From positions 67,051,524-67,115,523 of the forward strand of contig CM042148.1 of assembly GCA_023376005.1 (NCBI GenBank): a stretch of DNA of 64,000 nucleotides, given 5' to 3'. Positions within the stretch are counted from its first letter, which is position 1; every line of letters starts with the position of its first letter. The position numbers were made by a program, and so were the translations under genes. Source of the DNA: Doryteuthis pealeii. Its lineage: Eukaryota > Mollusca > Cephalopoda > Myopsida > Loliginidae. Positions 14,169 through 28,500 of the stretch are shown here, piece by piece. Under the pieces are notes generated by a model. It had not been told where the DNA came from. It saw nothing but the letters and a program-made list of their open reading frames with translations, and searched no databases.

Positions 14169-14876
14169 TTGCAATAGCGAATGATACATTAAATTTGTAA
14201 ACAAGCCAATAAAACCACTTAAAAAGAACCAATATGGCGTCGGCGAACAAAATTGACCAAAACAAATCGTTTCAAATATATTAAAGATAAATGGCCAATG
14301 TAATGATTTTTTTTTTTTTAATGATGGTCATCATGTTACTACTTATCGTTTTAGACAAAAGTTTGACCTTAAATAATAGATTTAATTAATTTTAATTCGT
14401 TTTTAAAATTCGTAGCAGACGACAAATTGGGCATTTCTTGTATAGCCTTATCTGACATGCTTTTTTTTTTTTCTTTCTTTCTTTTTTTTTTTAAATTCAC
14501 TATGGGATCTTTTCTTTCAAAACAATTTTAATTTACTAATTGGTATTAGTAATATTCGTGCTCATGTAACAAAAATGCCAATCAAAACGATAGTATTTCA
14601 TTTGTGAATCAGTTCAGCAGGCTTTGATTTCATATTTTGCATAAACGGATTTTTTTATCCTCATAAACTTTAATTTGGTTACTGAATGATCCAACAATGA
14701 AATAATATTTCCATTTAAAATATTTGTTACTCGGGATAACTTTTTAAAAGAAATCGTGAAAATTTGAATATTTTAGAAAAAATGACAATCCAACAACAAT
14801 AACAAAAAACCGGAACTAGGCATACCCACAATGCACTTGTAGTAGTTGCTTCCGCTAACAAAAAAACAAAAACATA
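14169..14876 (+). promoter_or_regulatory. Upstream region of the ATG14 homologue
   Basis: This AT-rich stretch precedes the first ATG14 exon and must contain at least part of its promoter and 5' UTR. I see no convincing TATA box, initiator or CpG island. The assignment rests on position only. Confidence 0.3.
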
Positions 14877-16366
14877 ATGGCGACTACCTGTTCGTCTTCG
14901 TCTATTAATAGTAGTAGCATTATATAGGTATATCTGGCACAGCCAGCCATGATAGTCAACTTAGGTTGACATCTTCATTTTTATCATTTGATATTCCTGG
15001 TTCTGGACCTGTCAGTGTGGCTGTAGAGCGGTGTCCTTTATGTTCAGGCTCCCGTAGACCTTTCTACTGTTCATCCTGTTTAAATAATGGCTTGTACACA
15101 CATTCCAATGGTCGATACACACATGGGTTAGTACTGCCTAAATCATTCTACATGGTCATTTCATGGAGAAATTATCATGATGTTTAAAGGGGAAAAAGGG
15201 GGGATTTTTTGTAAAACGATTCCTTTCGTTTGTAAAATATTTTAAATGGTTATGGACACTGTTGTGGTGGTATTAGTTGCGGGTTGTCAGTTTTGTTATT
15301 GTTGTGATTTCATTTGGTTGTTTTTTCTTTTCTGACTTTAAAAAAAAAAAGCTTATTTTTTCTAGAAATGAGAGAAAAGTATTAAACATTTTCTTTTGCC
15401 AAAATAAACAGTTTTATTTACGTGTCGAAACAGATCTGTTGGAAATAAGTTCTGTACACTGGCCTTCCGTCCGTAAAGATATCTAGTTTGTTTACATTGA
15501 AAACCTTGTAAAAAGCTTCAAAGAATATGATTATAAATTCGGCTAAAATATTCACAATTAAAAATACTTATTGATTATTGAAATATATATCGTTCTTTGT
15601 GTTTAAATATCTTTTTATCAAACGTATTTATGTTAAATAATTTAACATTAACAAAAAAAAAAAAATTGAAAAAGGTGTTCAGCGTATATTCAGATTTTTT
15701 TTCTCTTGAGAAAATAATCATTATAAATGTAATGTAATGTTATAAGTACTAAAATACTTACAATTATATATTTAATAATTTAGAAATTTAAAAACTAAAT
15801 TAAACCATTTAAAAACTTTTACAAGGGAGATAACTTTTTTAACAAAGCGTATATATGCTAATACGCCGTATTAGCATTACATTTTTAGTTGAATAACGAT
15901 TTGTTTGAAAACTTTATTTACTATCATGTCGAAAAAAAAAAACATGAAAAATTATTTCTTTTATTAATGATAACAGAATTAACATTAGAAAATATCTTTT
16001 GCATGTCCCCAATACAATGTAGTCTATAAAAATTTATGTACCTTTCAAAAATAATTACAAGTATATAAATTCCAAGAAAATTTCAAGCTTTTCTTTTTGT
16101 GAATTTTGTTTTGATACGAAAATCTACCAAATTAATTCTTGTTTAATGATGAAAATAAAAATTTTATTGCATAATATTTAAGGAAAATGAGAATCTGACC
16201 ATAAAAAAATTCATATTTAAAGAGTGATGAGTCATTATAAGATCAATTTCTTTTTAATTTTTTTTGTTAATAGTTTTTACACTTAAACAGTTGGACTATT
16301 ATTATTTATTTATTTGTATTGTTTTATTTTTGTACATGTGAATAATTAGTTAAATAAATGGGATGG

Positions 16367-16397
<31 letters not shown>

Positions 16398-18174
16398 TCC
16401 TTTCCAATACAAAACTACGCAGGGAAGTGTTAACTAGTTCCTACTTTAAAAAATGGTGGGAATCAGAATAGCTCCCCACCTCCAGTCTACATCATTTTTT
16501 TTTAATTTGTTGGCTTAATGAACCACAGAGATTCAGATTTATGTAAAGAAATATTTTGAAAAAGTTTTTTGAGGTTTTATAATGGGGTGAGTCAGTTTGA
16601 AATATGCATTCATGTTAAAACTGCTCCTTATTTTGTGTCCAGTGTCAGACTTTTATGGGTACCCTTTTAGTATGTGGCCTACCATAAAAAGCATTTTACG
16701 ATTATAATAACTCCTAACCCTATTTCAGAATTTTAGAATATTTTAGAATTAAATAGATCTCTGATTCATCTAAATCATGGATAAATTCTTTTTAAAGTAT
16801 TCTAATAATAATAAAATAATAATAATAATAACAGCTTATGACTGAATTGCATTTCTTAAAATTGAATATATTGAAAATAATTAGTTTCAATAAATTGCCT
16901 ACTACTTTATATCTATAAATATACTCTTACTGAGGTAGGACACATTCAAGTCAGGTAGGCCACATACTATAACTGCACCCTTTTATGTTCTGGTTTCAAA
17001 ATGCTTAAACTCCTAATGACAATTGATTTGTGATGTTTAAATTCTGCTTTCACACTTGCTTCATAATAGTTGGAGTGGCAGTATTTTTTCTAAGGAAATG
17101 CTAAAGTTAGACAATGAAATTCATTAGGTTCAGTTTTTATTATAAATCAACCCCCCCCCTCATAAAACTTGCAACTTATTTTTTTTTTTTTGTGTCCACT
17201 GATAAAAAGATGATAATCCTAAGAAATATGTGCATAAATAATAAAAAGGTATACATAACTGCGCTGTCATCTACATTCATTTTTACAGCCCCCTTTTTCT
17301 TATTTTCAATATAAAATGCTGAAATTTACTAAGATAAATTTTAGCTTTAAAAATAGGAGCAGTCAGTGCTCCACATTCCCCAAACCCCCAGAACTGGAAC
17401 CTCACCATCAGATAGAGTTTAACGTCATTCCCAGGACATGTAGACCATCAGCCACTGCCTTCTAACACCCATATGATAAGAAGGATTGGGGGTTGCCATA
17501 AGGGCAATAGGGTTGGGAAAATCATATAGGTGCTAGGGCAGATCATATAGGTGCTTGATTGGAGGGGGCCTCTCCGACCACCCGTCTAGCCCAAGAAAAG
17601 CCTAAAGTGGAATATTGCAAGTCATGGACTACTTAGCCACCTGGGTTCTATCCTTAAGCATCACGGGTCGCCACCCACGGCCAACAGGTGGCCCTATTGG
17701 GGGAGTCTTACCCCTCTGCAGAGGTGCAGTCGGTGCATTCTAACACCCCAACCGACAGTTTAGGTATATGTAGTCAGTGGCAATAAAAACATGGCTCTAA
17801 TTTTGTGAAAATTTGTTTAAGTAGATTATAGGGCCGGTTTAGCTCAGTAGAGTGTTCGACTAGGAATCACAAGCTTCCTGGTTTGATACTGGCCCTTGCC
17901 AACTCAGCGTATGAGTAGCACAGGGATCTGCGGTAAAGTGAGGTGCTGATGGTAGGTGTGACGTTCCACCTCAGATGCTAAAATAATCTTCTTGGTCTAG
18001 CACTAGGGAAAAGGGGATAGACTCCCTCGTATGACTGTTACCAACATTCGGCAGCCCCACCGACTTAGATTATAAGCAAAAGATGGTAATTCTATTTGTT
18101 CTTTAAAAGCAGTTCTGCTAAATGTTTCAACTTCTGACATTTTTAACAAAAATTAGGTTTTTTTTATACATAGG

Positions 18175-18208
<34 letters not shown>

Positions 18209-18614
18209 AGGCTTTTATAGTTTGCTTGAAGCATTGTATGTATGTGTTTAAGAAAATAAAATAGAAATTAGAAGGCTATTGACAATGCAATGGAAAGACG
18301 ATAGGTGATGAAATTGATGTTTATTTACCTGTTTCCTAAATTTTCAGGATAAAATCCCATTTTCAGAGGTTTTGGAGTTACGTGTGTTTTTTAATACATA
18401 TATTACGGCAATACATACATATATATATATATATGAAGGTAGGATGGATGGGTCTAGGATCCGACGATATGATGTAGATAGAAGGAAAGTGGTCAAGAAA
18501 TGAACAACTCAAGACAAGTTACAGGATGAAACAGTTGCGTGAATCCGGACGAAACTGTTTCATCCTGTAACTTGTCTTGAGTTGTTCATTTCTTGACCAC
18601 TTTCCTTCTATCTA

Positions 18615-18658
<44 letters not shown>

Positions 18659-19437
18659 CCAAGCGTGTTGGTAGATCCTTGCAGAGAGTTTGATTGTAAA
18701 AATATACTACCAAACATCAACCAGGAAGAAAAAAATTTTTGAAAAAAAGAAAAGACCAAGATATTCGTACCAACAAAAAATAATCTATTAGTATAGTATT
18801 TGGCCAAAAGAAAAAACAATTTATATGTATATATATGTATATAAGATATATATATATTCATATAACCGCTAGGAGAAGCTAATTTGTAAAAAGTGCTCGA
18901 TACCTAAGTAGATTATCTTTATATATATATATATATATATGGCAAATAAAATATTTTAAAAATATGAATCAAAACTATTATTTTCTTATCAACTTGCTTG
19001 CCAGACATTGAACATATATAGAAAAAAGTGTCATATTATTCTTGCAGTCATAGGTGGAAACTATAACATCAAACATCCTGGTAACAATTTTCTACTAGAT
19101 AATTCATTTATTTGTTATTTTTTTTTAATAACTAGATTTTTATCACACTTTATATCTCAACTTTAAAGATTCAGCTTTAATTTTCAAGAAAAGTTTAAAT
19201 CCAAAAACTGATTTTAATTTTATTTAATGATTTTTGTGTTTCAACAAAATTACAGCAAACAATGTCGGTTATCGTTAAAAAAAAAATTAGTTCATCAATA
19301 TTCTGACCCAACATTAATCTTACCTCTATTTTTTTTATACAAAAATTAAAAGTAATTAGGAAATTTTAGAGAAACTGTAAATTTTAATGTCTCTTTGTAG
19401 ATATTTTATATTATTTAAGTGAAGTTTATCTTGCATA

Positions 19438-19469
<32 letters not shown>

Positions 19470-21500
19470 ACAGCTGTGCTGAAAAATTACAACTTTGGAA
19501 AGACTGGAAAGCTGATTTACTGGAAAAAATTGCTAAGTATATATTGCCTCTTATACATCTTTGTTTTTATAGTTTATTGAAATGTACCTTTCAAGATTTA
19601 TGAATTTATAGATAACATTTTCCTTTATTAATGGAGAAAAGAAAAATACAATTCGTAATAACCAACTTGGGAATTCAAAGAGATTATAGAATATTCTGTC
19701 TCTTATAGTATGTGGCCTACCTTTTGAATGTGACCTAGGAAATCGTGTCTCTCTTATAGTATGTGGCCTACCTTTTGAATGTGACCTAGGAAATCGTGTC
19801 TCTCTTATAGTATGTGGCCTACTATAAAAAGCATATTATAAACTTATAATAATAACTGCTAACTCTAACCCCTAACCCTATTTCAGAATATTTTAGAATT
19901 AAATAGATCTCTGATTCATATAAATTATGGATAAATTATTTTTTGATTAATCTTAATTACTATATACAGCTTATGACTGAATTGCATTTCTTGAAATTGA
20001 ATATATGTAAAAAAAAATTAGTTTCAATAAATTGCCTACTACTTATATCTATAAATATAATCTTACTGAGGTAGGCCACATTCAAACTGGGTAGGTTACA
20101 TACTATAACAGAATCAAAAATGTAGGCCACATACTATAATGGCACCAAATATTCTTATAAATAAATTTTTTATAAAATGTTGATATCCTATTTATTATTT
20201 GATTTTTTCCTAAAAAACAGGATGAAATTGTGTGAAACATTTAATGTTTTTGTGCACCTAAGAAGTTCTTAAATAATAAAAAAAAAAATAGTGAAATAGA
20301 TCACTATTTAGGACTGAACCTATTTTAGTAGTGACCACCCCAAGAGGAGTTTAACAGGTTTGAATTCAGAGTTTTCCTTCTCCTAGACTGGTTGCTTAAC
20401 CAAGGTTAAAGAGCCCAGTCTGCCCTATTATTTACCCATAGCTGAATTCATACCTTTCCCAAGAGTATTGGCACTATGTGAACTGTAGCTTTGTCCAGGA
20501 TTTGCATAAGTTAATTTGTTTTTGTTTTTTTTACCAACCATTCTAATGAAACTTTAAATGTCAATTTTTATAATTTCTGAAGAATACATAAAAATATTTA
20601 TGTCCTGTTGAAAAATATACTTTTACTTATGAGTCTTTTTTTTCTAGTGTAAATATTTTAAAATGTTCATTATTGTCATTACATTTCATAAAGTGATTTC
20701 ACATAGATTATCTTGCTACATTTCCTATGTAATATAAAATAGTAATATAATATTATAAATCTTCCTTATTAATGTACATTATCTTAAATTCATATCATTG
20801 ATTTATTGTTAGAATCAATCAAGACTATGAATTTATAATCTGACAGGTAAAAAAATATATACAAACAGACATCTATTTCAGTGATTTCTGAATACCCAAA
20901 TTTCATTTTAATTGGTCAATATTTATTTCTATTTCTCAAACTGATTTTTATAACTTTTCAAACTACATTTCAAAAACTTGTATGCATTTATCAATCTGAT
21001 TATTTTTTCCATTTATTTGAAAATACAAAAGAAAACTAATCTGTAATCATTTGCCTTCTAACAATCTTTTGCCTTCAGTTCATTTCAATTAAGATCATTT
21101 TAACCTGTTATATATTTTCTCCAGTGTTGTGTAGATGTTGATATTTGATATTTTCTATACATATAAGTTTATTGTTTTAAAGTATTACTACATTTCGATA
21201 TATTTTCTTTCAGAATACAAAGTATTCTAGATGGAAAGTTTGTGATAGAAAAAAAGGTAATGGTATTCTTTTAAAATTAAATACTTATCTATTGAACTTT
21301 TAAAATACTTTTTCAGAATATTGATTTCATATTTATCAAATATTTAACCACATTTCCTGAAATAGTGATTTAAAGTAAAAAAAATATTTTGAGGATACGC
21401 AACACGCTCATGAATATTACGGCATAAGATCATTAAATTTAAAGTGTTTTCAAATCAAATATTACAACTTTTTATCAAATTAAAAATGTTATGCTCAAAA

Positions 21501-21565
<65 letters not shown>

Positions 21566-24500
21566 TTTAACATTTTGAAAAAAACAATTAGTAATTATAT
21601 GCTGACAGAAAATCTGTTTCGACGCCTTATAGAAGGGTCATCTTCAACGAGCAAAAAATATATGAAAAAGAGACGGGATAAAACCGTTTGAAGAAACAGT
21701 ATGCGCATTTGAAAAATTCAAGCATTCCAGCGTGTGTTGTACCCCCTATTTTCTTCAAACGGTTTTATCCCGTCTCTTTTTCATATATTTTTTTGCTCGT
21801 TGAAGATGACCCTTCTATAAGGCGTCGAAACAGATTTCTGTCAGCATATAATTACTAATTGTTTTTTCAAAATGTTAAATTCATTCTGTCGGATTAATTT
21901 CCATTTATTTACACATATATATATATATTATATATATATATATACCAAATCTCAGTTTGGATTTAATTTGAAGTTTAAGAATTGGGACCAAATTACTTTA
22001 AGCACCCCTTTTTGATCTCGATTAAGAAAGGACATGTTTTTTATTTACACCGTCAATATCCGGTTTGTTTGTTAGGGTTAGGGGTTAGTTTTATAATTTT
22101 TTTTTTTTTTTTTTTTTAAATCTAAAATCGTCTGTTAAACAACCGGACATTGACGGTGTAAATGAAAAACATGTCCTTTCTTAATCGAGATCAAAAAGGG
22201 GTGCCTAAAGGTCATATGGGCCAAGAATTGTAAATCTATCAGTAGTAAGAGCATAGTAAAATGTATAAAAATAATGAACTTTTCTAATTTCCTGAATGAT
22301 TAAAACTTGATAATATTCTGAAATTGAGCAAATGTTTGTAGAAAACTGTTTTAACACCTGAAACTTTGATTAAAAAATGAGAAAACTGGTCTGAAAGAAA
22401 TATATAATTGTAATACATTGTTCCAAAAATTCAGGAAAAATATTGACTATAGTTTCTACAAAGTTCAATACATACTACATTAATTTTATTCATCTATTGG
22501 ACCATATGACCTTCCGCGATCTCAATTCACAAGTATACTTTTCTCATTTACACCGTCAAAATCCGGTTGTTTATTAGGGGTTAGGTTTAGGGGTTAATTT
22601 TATAATTTAAAAAAAGAACTCTAAAAGTCGTCTGTTAACAATTAACCGGATTTTGATGGTGTAACTGGAAAAAATGTCCCCCGAATCGAGATCGCAAAAG
22701 GGTGCCTAAAAGTCATATGGTCCCATCTATTTAAAATTATGAAAACTTTTTTGACAGCTCTTATATTGCTTTGTTTCTTTAGCGATTGGAAGTAGAACAT
22801 CTGAAAGAGAAAATTCGATTATTGAAACTTACTTTGGCAGCTGAAAAAGAAGCATCAAATAAAGGTTGGTTTATCATTTGTTACATAAATCTCTATCTTG
22901 AGTTATAAAAATTCACATTCCATTTTGAAAAAGAAATAAAGTTTGTAATATCTTTTCCAATTTGATCTGTTGAATACTAAAAATGACTTAATTTTTTCAA
23001 ACAATCCTTACAAATTTGTCTGAAACTTTTGAGATGAGGCTTGATAATTAGTATTATTTGGATTATTCGGACTATTGTCCTCATCTTTAAGGTTATCTGT
23101 ACAACATATCAACCGATGTGCCCTCCTGCCTTCTTCAGGTATTTTTTGTCAGACTCTTTTTTCAAACTTGGGAAAACGACAAGAAGGTTCCTGAGTCTGA
23201 GAAAGTTCTTGAGTCCGACAAGAAATACTTGAAGAAGGCCAGAGCGCACATTGACCAAAACGTTGTACAGATAACAATGAAGATGAGGACAGTAGTACGA
23301 ATAATACAAATAATACTAATTATCAAGCCTCATTTCAAAAATTCTGAGAAATATTTATTTCTTATAGGATTGGAACGAATGTCTTGTCCCGATACAAAGT
23401 CAGTGTCTCTAAAATGTTTCAATGTTTTATTAAATAATTTGTTTAAATGTTTATCGGTCAAGACTTTCATTCTAATCCTATATTAAACATTTCAATATTT
23501 TCAACAATTACCTGAAGAAGGCTGGAGGGCACATCGACCAAAACGTTGTGCAGATAACAATGAAGATGAGGAGAATAGTCCGAATAATACTAATCTTTAC
23601 AAACATTAACTGTAGATGTAATGTTACATGATATAAAACACTACCTATATGTGTGCATGTTGTCAAAGTGTTTTGGTGTTGTAAATTATGTTTATTCAAA
23701 GTTTTTATTAATTTTTTAGATGGAGAAAAACTTAAAGAAAATCGCAAGAGAAATAATAGTCGCCAAGAAAAAGCTAAAATGCACATGGAAAAGAAGCACC
23801 GAATTTTAAAACGCTGTGATAATATTAGAAACAAAATACAAGATCAACATGTAACACTTAATAAAAATATGGATAAATTAGTTCAAGAACGAAGATCTCA
23901 GACAGCAACATTGGTCAAATACATCTTCCCTATCAGTGAAATACAACCTAACAGGTAAACAATATTTTTTATTTGAATTATGGTATTAATAATTTTCTGC
24001 GTGAAATGTAGTGTTTTCACCAATAATCAAAAATCTTTAAATGAATATTAAATATTATGAATACTTGGTAATCTGAACATTAGCTACATAAATGAGAGTT
24101 ATCTCCCTCCGATGGGCCACCTGTTGGCCGTGGGTGGTGACCCGTGATGCTTAAGGATAGAACCTAGGTGGATGAGCAGTTCATGACTTGCAATGCTCCA
24201 CTTTGGCCCTATCTTGGGCTAGACGGGCGGTCAGAGAGGCCCCCTCCGATCAATCGGCTGGCTATGTCAAGCCCTAGCACCTATATGATTTTCCCAACCC
24301 TATTGCCCTTATGGCAAGCCCCAACCCCTTTTTATCATATGGGTGCTAGAAGGTGGTGACTGAGGGTCTACATGTCCTGGGAATGACGTTAAACTCTATC
24401 TGATGGTGAGGTTCCAGTTTTGAAGGTTTGGAGAATGTGGAGCACCCTTCATCACCATTGCTCCCTGGTCCACTCTGACCTGGAGTGGTAGTACCTGTTA

Positions 24501-25465
24501 GGGTCCCATCTATGGGTTAAATAGAAAAACATGAGTTTATAAACAAAAATTGTATTATCCATTAAGAATTGATTTATTTCAAAACTTTATCGGCATTAAA
24601 TGACCCACTGAGGTTGATATGCCGTAAAACAAACAAACCAAACCAAACTTTGTTTATTTCACTTTGTGTTCTTAATTGTGCTTGCGCATTATTTGAAATG
24701 AACTTAATTGTTATTAAGAAAACATTTTATGATATTTTCATGTTAAAACGTGCAGTTGTATTGATTTGAACAAATTCGTATTTTCAGTGTAGATTTACTG
24801 TGAAATGAAAATGGCCAACCAAAACACACAGCTTCCTCAAAGTGAAATAAGCAAGGGGAGGTTACTCATTAATGTAGCTAATGTTCAGATTACCGATTAC
24901 TCTATAAATGGAAAGCAACTCCCCCTTCCCTTGTATTTTATTCTTTATTTATCTTTCAGTTGGTAACCTGTATATAACAAATATTCTACTCAAGATTTAT
25001 TTTGCAAATAAGAGTAAATTAATCCTTTACAATTTTTTTTTTTTTTTTTTGGTTATGATAGAATATTTTCATGTTTCATTCAAAATGAATTTTAATGATC
25101 ATATGTTCAAAATGTTACATCACATTCTTCTACTTGCTCTAATTATTTTTGCTTTTACATTTTAATATCAAAAACTAGCTGAAAAATTTTACCATTTTGT
25201 TAAAAAAAAAAATATAAATCATTGAATAAATATAGAATGATAAAAAATTACTTTAATTTTAAGGTATGTTTTTTTGTTTTTTTTTTGTTTTTTTTTTTTT
25301 TAAATTCCTCGTATATATATTTGTGTTAAACTCTGCTGACTATTCTTGTCGGACAAGTTTTTGTTCGATCCTTTCTAATTGTCTGTTTTTAGAAAGCATT
25401 GAACAAAAACTTGTCCAACAAGAATCGTCAGCAGAGTTTAACAAAAGATGTTTAAAAGAAAAAAT

Positions 25466-25510
<45 letters not shown>

Positions 25511-28500
25511 AAGTGGCTACCCAGTGTTGCCTGGGTAAAGGGGGCGTGAAAAAGGTAATCTCGCAGATCCATTATTGTTAAATTGCGAGTTGGATTTTCG
25601 CAAGAAGCCACGTAAAAAAAGACTTTGCATTGATCCAGACACTGTAAAAAGAAGAATTAATGTCTCCTATTCAAAATACTAAATGCAAAAAAAAGATTCC
25701 ATGCTGTTATCCTTTAAATTCTATTTTTCTAATTATCTTCATGAATATAAATCAAATCTTCATTATTTTGCAATAAAAACCAAGATGTAGTGATAGTGAA
25801 TGTGTATATATATTTGCTTTGTCATTAATTATTTATTTTCTTAGTTTCCTCCGGACATACATACAAACTGCCCTTTATATATATATAAAATATATGTGTG
25901 TATATATATATATAACTTTTTTTTTTTTTTTTTTTTTTTCATGCCTTGTTTATTCACATGACTTCATTACACTTGTTTTGGTGGAATGAGAACTTAATCT
26001 TTTATTCTACACATTATGATTATAATAAAATAAATGAACTCATTTTTTGTCGTTTTCTTAGTTTATCTGCATGTAATAATTAAGCACTGAAAATGTTTTT
26101 ATTTTATTTATCTTCTCAATATTCATATTTTTCAGTAGTTCTGTTATGGAATTAAGCACAGTAAGTGCCTTAAAAGATGCTTGTCAGACCGCTTATTATA
26201 AAGGCTATTGGGAATATGAAGATAAAGTTAGTGAATTTCAGATTGTGAATCCTACACTTCCTGCTAATGGTGATTTCTCAATATACCATATGTCAGGTAG
26301 GTACTCTTTATTTCAAAATAAGAAATAAATTTCATGTCTATTTTATTTATTACTAAAATCAAAACCTAACATCATTAATAATGTTACTCTCTAATAGAAG
26401 TATTTTTGATTTATATAAATCACAAAAACGAAACCATTTAAATTACATTTAATCAAATTATAAGATATATATTGTTTAGGGTAAAATTTGCTGTATTGGA
26501 AATAAACAAAAAAGGGTAATATGAACATTAGCTACATAAATGAGAGTAACCTTCCCTTGTTTATTTCACTTTGAGGAAGCCATATGTTTTGGTCGGCCAT
26601 TTTCATTTCACCATAAATCTACACTGAAAATACGAATTTGTTCAAGTCAATGCAACTGCATGTTTTAACATGAAAATATCATAAAATGTGTTCTTAATTG
26701 TGCTTGCACATTATTTGAAATGAACTTAATTGTTATTAAGAACACATTTTTAGGATATTTTCGTGTTAAAACATGCAGTTGTATTGATTACGGTGAAATA
26801 AAAATGGCCTACCAAAACAGGGTTTCCTCAAAGTGAAATAAACAAATAAACTCTCATTTATGTAGCTAATGTTCAGATTACCTAAAAAAAGTTATCTTTT
26901 TGTTTAACATCCTGTTGAGAATTTTCTAAGTCCAGAGCCCTATTCCTATAAGGAGTTATCAATAAATGGCTAAAAATGTCCTTTTCAATGAAAGTTACCT
27001 GTTATTTCCCTTAAATTAAAGACTTCTAAATATGTTTAATATTACATTTAAACAAAAGCTATCATTTGGGGTAGAATAGGAAAATGAATGACTTCCAGCC
27101 GGGTGGAATGAGGTGGTATAGGATGTTAAGAGTTAACATTGTAGAAAATATTTAACTATTTGTCATAATTTTAAAATGTATTTTTCTTTTCCTGAAACAT
27201 GAATGTGTCTCTTATTGTTATTTCTCATGTTTTAGTCGAGGCAAAGTCAGAAGTAACACCTGATACTGAACCAAGTCACCATAATCCAGCACATACTATC
27301 AGTGCAGCACTTTGTTACACAACCCAGTTGGTAGTTATGCTGAGTCACATCCTTAATGTGACATTGCCTAGGAAACAGTCGTATATGTAAGTATAAACTA
27401 ATCTCTTAATGTCTGTATATCTGTTATGTTTTTACATACAGATAAAATATGGAAGACTGAATGATAATGCAAGACCAGGTTGTTGTAAAATTAACAAGAT
27501 TTTATTTAACACAGGGTAGAGAATGCTTCTACCCTAAAAGTGACTTAACTATCTCAACCATGCTCTTCACGTGCGTCCACTCACAACCAAACCCAATCCA
27601 AAAGTGACATGGCGGTTACCCCACTTCCGGGTTCCCATCAATCAAAGGGGAGCAACTCTATTTTTGTTAAGTCTTCCTAATATCAAATTGTTTGGACCAA
27701 GTTACTTTTAAGCACCCCAGGTGTGACCTGGATTTAGAAGGACATGTTTCGCATTGCTCTATCAACATCCAGTTGTTGGTTAGGGTTAGGGATTAGGGTT
27801 AGCAGTTAGTTTTATAATTTAAAAAAAAAAAGCGTCTAAAAACCGTCCGGTAACAAACAACCGGATGTTGACGGTGCAAAGCAAAACATGTCCCTCTGAA
27901 TCCAGGTTGCTCCTGGGGTGCTTAAAGGTAACTTAAAGGTCCAATTGTTTTGTTTTAGTACAGGAGTTGACAACCAACAGCAGTTCTCTAGGCACATGCA
28001 GCTTTTCTTTTCTTTTTATCTGTGGCTCATTTCTTTACAGCCAAGAAAAAGAAAAAAAAATCAAAAATATGTCTACAACTCTCATAACTGATAATTATCT
28101 CCTGTTGTGTTAGATTGATAAATGCTTTGATGTCAAGGCCTAGAGAAATGTGGGGGTGGGGTTAATAAAAATCACTCCATATCTCCTATGGGTTTATGAC
28201 ATTATCCTCCTGGATACTTGAAGATTCAAACATTTGACTTCCATCTTCTACTCCGCTGATTGGTCTATCAGATTTTTAGGTCGAGATTAATCCACACCAA
28301 CCAACCCATGAAAGTTTATTATCAGTTATTTCCTATAACTCCAACATAACAATGGGGAACCACTCTTGACTGATAAATTATTTATTTACTTTTCCCATTA
28401 AACTAACTCTAAACACTAACTTCTTTTTTCCTAGTAGGTCAATAAATAAATAAATAATTTATCAGTCAAGAGTGGTCATATCTGTTGTATTTCCTTTTCT

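Noticed and set aside
17832..18070. tRNA gene
   Set aside because: The A and B boxes belong to a repeated tRNA-derived SINE head. The acceptor stem does not close and the same unit recurs at least six times.
23109..23486. Overlapping frames of up to 122 codons on both strands
   Set aside because: They arise from a palindromic MITE, so both strands read alike.
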